The notes beneath the pieces were generated by a model, which worked only from the letters and a program-made list of their open reading frames with translations, was not told the DNA's origin and searched no databases. Shown here piece by piece: positions 58,737 to 64,000 of a stretch of DNA of 64,000 nt (within the stretch, counting starts at the first letter, position 1; each line of letters opens with the position of its first letter). The stretch is from Siphonodentalium dalli (taxonomy: Eukaryota > Mollusca > Scaphopoda > Gadilida > Siphonodentaliidae). The stretch spans positions 173,734,310 to 173,798,309 of the forward strand of contig CP136064.1 in the NCBI GenBank assembly GCA_032622095.1. Direction: 5' to 3'. Both the position numbers and the translations under genes were made by a program.

Positions 58737-59898
58737 CTTAATAATTATTTTGTGACTGACTGTCAAAATGACAGTATTTTACTTCGATTAATAAATACAC
58801 CGGACATAAGCCATATTCCGTCAGACAATGACCATGACCGGTATTTACTTTAGAGCCTTGAAACTGGTTAGAAAAACCCCAGGTAAACTAAGTTCATCAG
58901 GAGCGTTATAGGATTTTGAAATTCCTAAAATGTTTTCTGGTATCGAAACAATCGAGAAGAAAAAGTCCGGAGAGTCCCGAGTTGTAAACTACCTCCACAG
59001 CCTGTCGATCCGATCGAGTGTATTCAGTTACCTTGATTGAAAGGGCTACTTTGCAGTCTGAATGTAACATATTAGAAAATGTTTGGAAGAAGGATGCCCA
59101 TCGTGATGGAACAACTTCAAACAGTCGGAAAGAAGGAACAGGCCGTGGATGATGAAGGTCTAAAAACAACAAGAATGTTGATAACAAGAAGATTGTGTCT
59201 TCTTGTTATTCACTGATGGTTCGTAACAGACGAAGGGCCCGGGTCCATGAGCCGTTAGTGTTTTCAGCCCACCGCATTCACCAAGGAGAAAGCTTATACT
59301 CGCTTGAAATTTGGTCGAGAGGAGTTATGTCAGTGATGTGAACAGAAGGGCGAAAATTAATGAAGACCAGTCACATGTGTGTATGGTCGGACGGTTGTCT
59401 GCCGCTCATACAGCGAGGACCCGGACCCTAGTTCCTCCCCGTGGGCAGAGACTCTTCTGTCACCAACGGTTATTTCCTCATGTGCGCCGTTAAGACGGAT
59501 TGTCCGTCTGTTTGAGTTATTTTGGAGTCAAAAAAGGAGCAATGAGTACAGTAATGCCCTAAACAACTGACCCCCCCCCCCCCCCCCCCCCCAACCACCG
59601 CAGAACCACGGGCAACTCCCCAGGACCCAGTCGAAATTGCCAACTGTACACTACTGATCACCCCCTTCATACATATCATAAATATCAGTAAAATAGACCT
59701 GATGGTCCTTGTGAAGGAAGCATATTAAGAGGGAAAATGTCCTTCGCTTGGCCCCTATTTGACCAGGTGACCCCATTTAAAAAAAAATCTGAATTGCAGT
59801 CAAGGAAGAACATTCAATTCTATATAAGCCAAATAGTTCTTGCAAAACATATTTTAAGAATTACTATGCAGTGAAATAGTTAAGTCTCTGGCTCTCAA

Positions 59899-60447
59899 TG
59901 TAAATTTGATACTGTAGATACTTCCCAGAAAATGAGGCCTAAGCAGAATGAGGTCTCCAGAAGGTGAATTTGGTGATGCTAGCCCGCTGTGTGGGATAGC
60001 ATCACAAAAAGCGTGTCTGTTCCTACATTGTGCATGCCTGGCCTCAAGCAACACAATGTATTATACAATCAAGCCTTGAAATAGTGTGAAAGTGTGTCTG
60101 TCATTTGCAGAATGAGGTCACCAGAGGGTGAATTTAGTGATGCTAGCCCCCAACTGCTATGGCAGACCTAGGATAAGATTGAAGTTCCCCAGTTGAAGTT
60201 GGTGATGTTCACCCATTGGGCACCTCAATTATGAATTTATCTTCTGCAAATTAGGGGATATAGAAACTTCCTAGAAGGGAAATGTAACTAACAACAATGT
60301 TAATTTGATACTATAGATACTTCCCAGAAGATGAGGCCTAAGCAGAATGAGGTCTCCAGAGGGTGAATTTGGTGATGCTAGGCCGCTGTGTGGCATAGAA
60401 TCACTAAATTCACCCTCTGGGGACCTCATTCTGCAAATGACATTAGT
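59899..60447. mobile_element. Palindromic MITE, GAGGTC family, copies E and F
   Basis: A half copy (59,899-60,010) and a fuller copy (about 60,074-60,447) with AGTGTGTCTGTCATTTGCAG on the left and GACCTCATTCTGCAAATGAC on the right. Confidence 0.6.
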
Positions 60448-60909
60448 CCTGATATGAACAATACATGAGAGATTGGGAATTAATGACATCTAGCAAATCT
60501 GCAGGAATGTTTATAAACATATCAAGATTGACATGATTGTGTCCGCATACCCAGCATATATACAGTTACAGCCAAAGTAAATGCTTCTTATTAATGATTC
60601 TGTCAAGAATTTGAGTAAATTTTATTTTTGAGACCAGGCCAGGGTGGCAGAAGCAGTGCACTTGAGTGAAGGGCCAGGGGCCACAACCTACAGAAATGTA
60701 ATGGCATTAGTTTTTCAATTTTCAAAAAATGTTAAACAATATATATATATATATATAATTGACCATGGAGTTAAATACCATTTTTTTTTTTTTTTAATAT
60801 TCTAATAAAAAAAAAACAATTCCACAGTTTTTTTTAAATATTCTTTTATTTTTTAATATATCATTTCTTTTCTATTCTTTTCTTTTTTGGTTAAAGAGTT
60901 TAATCTGAA

Positions 60910-61451
60910 TTTTTTTTTCTGAGTTATGTCCCTGGCCCCACCCACATTTGACCCAGTGACCTCATTTGAACAAATCTGAACCCCAGCCAACCAATGATCC
61001 TTCATACCAAATATGAACCCATTTGGCCTGATGGTATTCGAGAAGAAGATGTTTAAAAGAATTACTATGGAGGGAAAGAGTTATGGCCCTGGTTTCTCAA
61101 CTAATCAACCTGGTGACCTCATTTGAACAAATCTGAATGTGAGTCACTTAGGGAACATCCACACCAAATATGAACCCATTACGCCTTATGGTTCTGGAAA
61201 AGAAGTCGTTCTAAGAATTACTATCAAGGAATAGAGTTGTGGCCCTGCTTTCGCAACTATTTAACCCAGTGACCTCATTTGAACAAATCTGAATGAAAGT
61301 CATCTAGGAAACATCCACACCAAATATGAACCAATTCGGTCCAATGGAACTTCAGAAGAAGATGTTCAAAGAATTGTTGACGGACGGACGGATGACGGAC
61401 GAAGAGTGATGACTATAGCTACACCGGAGACTTCGTCTCAGGTGAGCTAAA
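60910..61451. mobile_element. 'GGCCCTGGC' element, second complete 3' end
   Basis: Starts GAGTTATGTCCCTGGCCCC, units as at 53,930, GACGGACGGACGGATGACGG tract, ends CTACACCGGAGACTTCGTCT then CAGGTGAGCTAA. 60,735-60,900 just before it is low-complexity (AT)n and poly-T. Confidence 0.65.
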
Positions 61452-62140
61452 AACTCATTGGGATTTTTCTAAGGCTGTAGAGCCAAAAGCTAATGAATGT
61501 TCTACGCAAATAGAAACGTGAGTCGCAGCTTGGTTTGCAGAAAAGCCAGATTGATTCTCGCAAATATGTTGGAAGGATTCCAAGGCTTGGTGTTACGCCA
61601 CGCGGAACCTTTAGTAAGGGCGAAAGATGATCTGTGTAATGATGAAAATTTACATTCAGAAAAATCGATCGGTCACCCATAAACAAAGTACAATGCCAAT
61701 CAGTGACAAGTGGAAAGGTAATAAATTTGAGCCCTGGTAAAACTCCATGGTTTTAAAACAAGCTCAGTGTCTGTTAAAAGTCTCTGCCCAGGCCGATGAC
61801 TGCGCTATGTTCACTGTGATGGACAGCACCCGAGATTACCCGGCATTAGACGGCGCGCTGTCTGTGGCCCAATGCTCAGTTCCCCCTCGAACCCCCCCAG
61901 GACACATACCAGAGGAGAGAAACTGCGTCTGATACCCCTCGATGCCCTGCAATTGACTCTATTTCTTTTTCACACAGACACCAGAAAAAGCAGCAAGTGC
62001 TTTCCGAAATCCAAAGTGAGAATCGTAATTCGCGTTGAATGGCAAGCAGCCCTGTTAATTAGAATTGTAATCTAAATGTCAGATCTTCATACCCAACCAA
62101 TGGATTTTTTTCTGTATAGTAAACAAGAGCATCGCTAGGG
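61452..62140. other. Unassigned segment upstream of EMC1 exons
   Basis: Plus-strand frames at 61,497 and 61,747 (about 60 codons each) have no family resemblance. No EMC1 N-terminal exon was found on the minus strand. No repeat recognised by comparison within the window. Confidence 0.4.
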
Positions 62141-62229
62141 TATGGCAAAATACGCCTTTTAGCTATTTCGAATTGTACCTCCGCAAAATAAAATAATACT
62201 TTGGGCTTACATTTGAAGAATATCTGATA

Positions 62230-62800
62230 TACCCCTAATTTCAATGCCAAAATGCGGTCAATTCTAAGTCGAAAAATGGCTGTAACTCATGTGAAAATAA
62301 TTAGACAGAACCTATTTCGAACTTGGCCTGTAGTTTTAGCCGGGAAATACACATACCAGCTTTGGTTCAGATCAAATAATCAAAACTGGAGTTATCGGTC
62401 GGAAACCGAAATGTTATGAAATTCTAAGTCGAAAAAGGGCCGTAACTCAAGTAAAAATAATTGGACGGAACCCATATTCGAACTTGGCCTGTAGTTTTAG
62501 CTGGGAAATACACATACCAACTTTGGTTCAGATCAAATAATCCAAACTGGAGTTATCGGTCGGAAACAAAAAATATTAACAGACGGTCAAATTCTAAGTC
62601 GAAAAAGGGCCGTAACTCATGTAAAAATAATTGAACGGAACCCATATTCGAACTTGGCCTGTATCTTCAGCTGGGAAATACACATACCAACTTTGGTTCA
62701 GATCAAATAATCCAAACTGGAGTTATCGATCGGAAACCAAAAATGTTAACGGACGGACGGACGGCGGACAGACTGATTACATAATACAACCTTTTTTCAA
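62230..62800. mobile_element. Tandem ACGG-type element, about four units
   Basis: Units of ~165 bp: AAAAAGGGCCGTAACTCATG, then CATATTCGAACTTGGCCTG, ACCAACTTTGGTTCAGATC, and GGAGTTATCGGTCGGAAACC. Closes with GGACGGACGGACGGCGGACAG. Same family as 32,200-32,720. Confidence 0.65.
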
Positions 62801-63397
62801 AAAGGGCGTATAAAAACTGAATAACGAGGGCTGGGTAAAGCCTGGAAAGAGGCATCGAGGTATGATTAATGTGCAGACTCTTTCCCCCCTAACCCTGAGC
62901 CAGCTTAAAACCTGACGAGAAGCAGAATCATGCTGTGCAGCCATTAGGGCAGCGGCGACACATTTGGTCACGACACGATACAAATCCAGATAACCGACCA
63001 ATGAAACGATACAGATAACGATACACTACACTTGTGTTTCTAAATGAACACTATCTGCATTGAACTACATGGTTATTGGGCAGATCAGTCAAATATACAT
63101 AGAATACACCGAAACTTTGGTTTACACTAGCCCATAGATCTGCAGATATTACTTGATTCGTGTATCGCTATACACGTATCACCCCAATGAAATTTACGAT
63201 GAATCGCTACAGCCCCAGCCGCTACACGTGCTATAATTTGCCTTCCGCCAATTATCAAGCATTTTAAGGCCATGCAGAGTCCCGGGAAGCGGTTTTATCA
63301 GCAATTCCACCCGAGGGTGGACTCCAGGGAGCAAATTACTTTGGAAATTTTGATTATCAAATAGCCTCACATTGACATGATTAGATAGCATTGTTCC

Positions 63398-64000
63398 AGG
63401 GATTCCGCTATACCGGCAGGGGGTCCTTTTGACGGCCCCATTCCCCTAGCCAAGTTTTCCCCTAGACAAGTTTTCCCCTGACGCATTCCCCTCCCAGACC
63501 AAAAATAATCATAGGACTGGCCGGTATGCCGACTGTAGGTATAATTGTCCAGATGACTCCCGAATGTCGTAATATTAACTCCCGTCGCATCTGTTTCAAT
63601 TACAACAATAATAAGACACCATCATCGTGCCAGAAACCATATAACATTACCGATTACGACAATAACAACCCCGTTGTAACGCCGAAAATTACGTCTCTGG
63701 TGCTACCAACCTCATTCATTTCAAAGTATTAAGTTCCGACTGTATTCCCCAAGATGTGTATAATTATTAAAGTGCGAAATGCCATATGTATGCCCTTTAT
63801 CTCATACTATCAACCCAGATCAACAGCTGGGAATACGAAATCAGATTATATCGCCATTAAGTCGGCACAACCTATTTATTCTGGGCGTGCTGGACAATGC
63901 ATTTCTGGTGTTGCACTTTTCTAAATTTTCGAGGCAGGTGTTCTGATTTCCTCTATCTACAAACTGGCCCCATTCCCCTACCCCCTAGCGGAAACCCTGA
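63398..64000. mobile_element. Element with CAGGG..TTCCGCTA inverted ends
   Basis: Left end CCAGGGATTCCGCTATACCG followed by GGCCCCATTCCCCTAG. The window's last bases, in reverse complement, read TCAGGGTTTCCGCTAGGGGG and then GGGGAATGGGGCC. Ends resemble a hAT-type terminus (CAGGG); flanking duplication cannot be judged because the right flank is outside the window. Confidence 0.5.

Noticed and set aside
58906-59187. Minus-strand frame considered as the next upstream EMC1 exon
   Set aside because: Its residues do not align with the EMC1 segment expected there, despite a possible GTAACT donor inside it.
1-64000. CRISPR arrays, prokaryotic operons, phage or defence systems
   Set aside because: Spliced exons, MITEs and satellite-bearing elements mark this as animal nuclear DNA; tandem repeats here have no spacer-repeat pattern.

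Overview
This window is AT-rich animal nuclear DNA, most likely from a bivalve mollusc or a close lophotrochozoan relative. Two things support that: one spread-out, intron-rich conserved gene, and repeats that look like bivalve 'pearl'/Helentron-associated elements (about 160-bp tandem cores, ACGG-type microsatellite, terminal hairpin). The species cannot be named from the sequence. I see no rRNA, CRISPR array or prokaryotic operon.

Gene content: one gene is well supported. It is EMC1, the largest subunit of the endoplasmic-reticulum membrane protein complex, on the minus strand. Seventeen exons lie between about 58,736 and the stop codon at 13,694. They encode roughly the last 730 residues (by homology from about residue 270 of the ~993-residue human protein to the end). 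Nearly all exon junctions are phase-consistent with GT..AG borders, so the gene looks intact. The N-terminal exons must lie beyond position 64,000. One short stretch between the exons ending near 46,377 and starting near 38,700 is unresolved.

Layout: 1-13,690 is the region downstream of EMC1, with no convincing gene and many MITEs, foldbacks and small duplications. 13,694-58,736 is EMC1, with introns filled by mobile DNA. These include a 4.9-kb element with ~170-bp near-identical inverted ends (19,431-24,361), a 1.36-kb hAT transposon with an 8-bp target duplication and a broken BED-finger transposase (39,646-41,003), and two tandem arrays of a ~161-bp monomer with a 483-bp higher-order period (33,060-35,000 and 41,270-45,150). 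There are also several ACGG-microsatellite repeat elements and palindromic MITEs. 58,740-64,000 is upstream EMC1 intron or flank, almost all repeats.

Most notable: a piggyBac-type MITE family (TTAA flanks, CCCTT termini) carries two consecutive perfect-arm hairpins and occurs about 12 times. Five TTAA-type MITE copies or remnants lie 7 to ~48 bp inside introns, directly downstream of EMC1 splice donors. I see no new coding system. The unusual content is repeat architecture and its position relative to exons.
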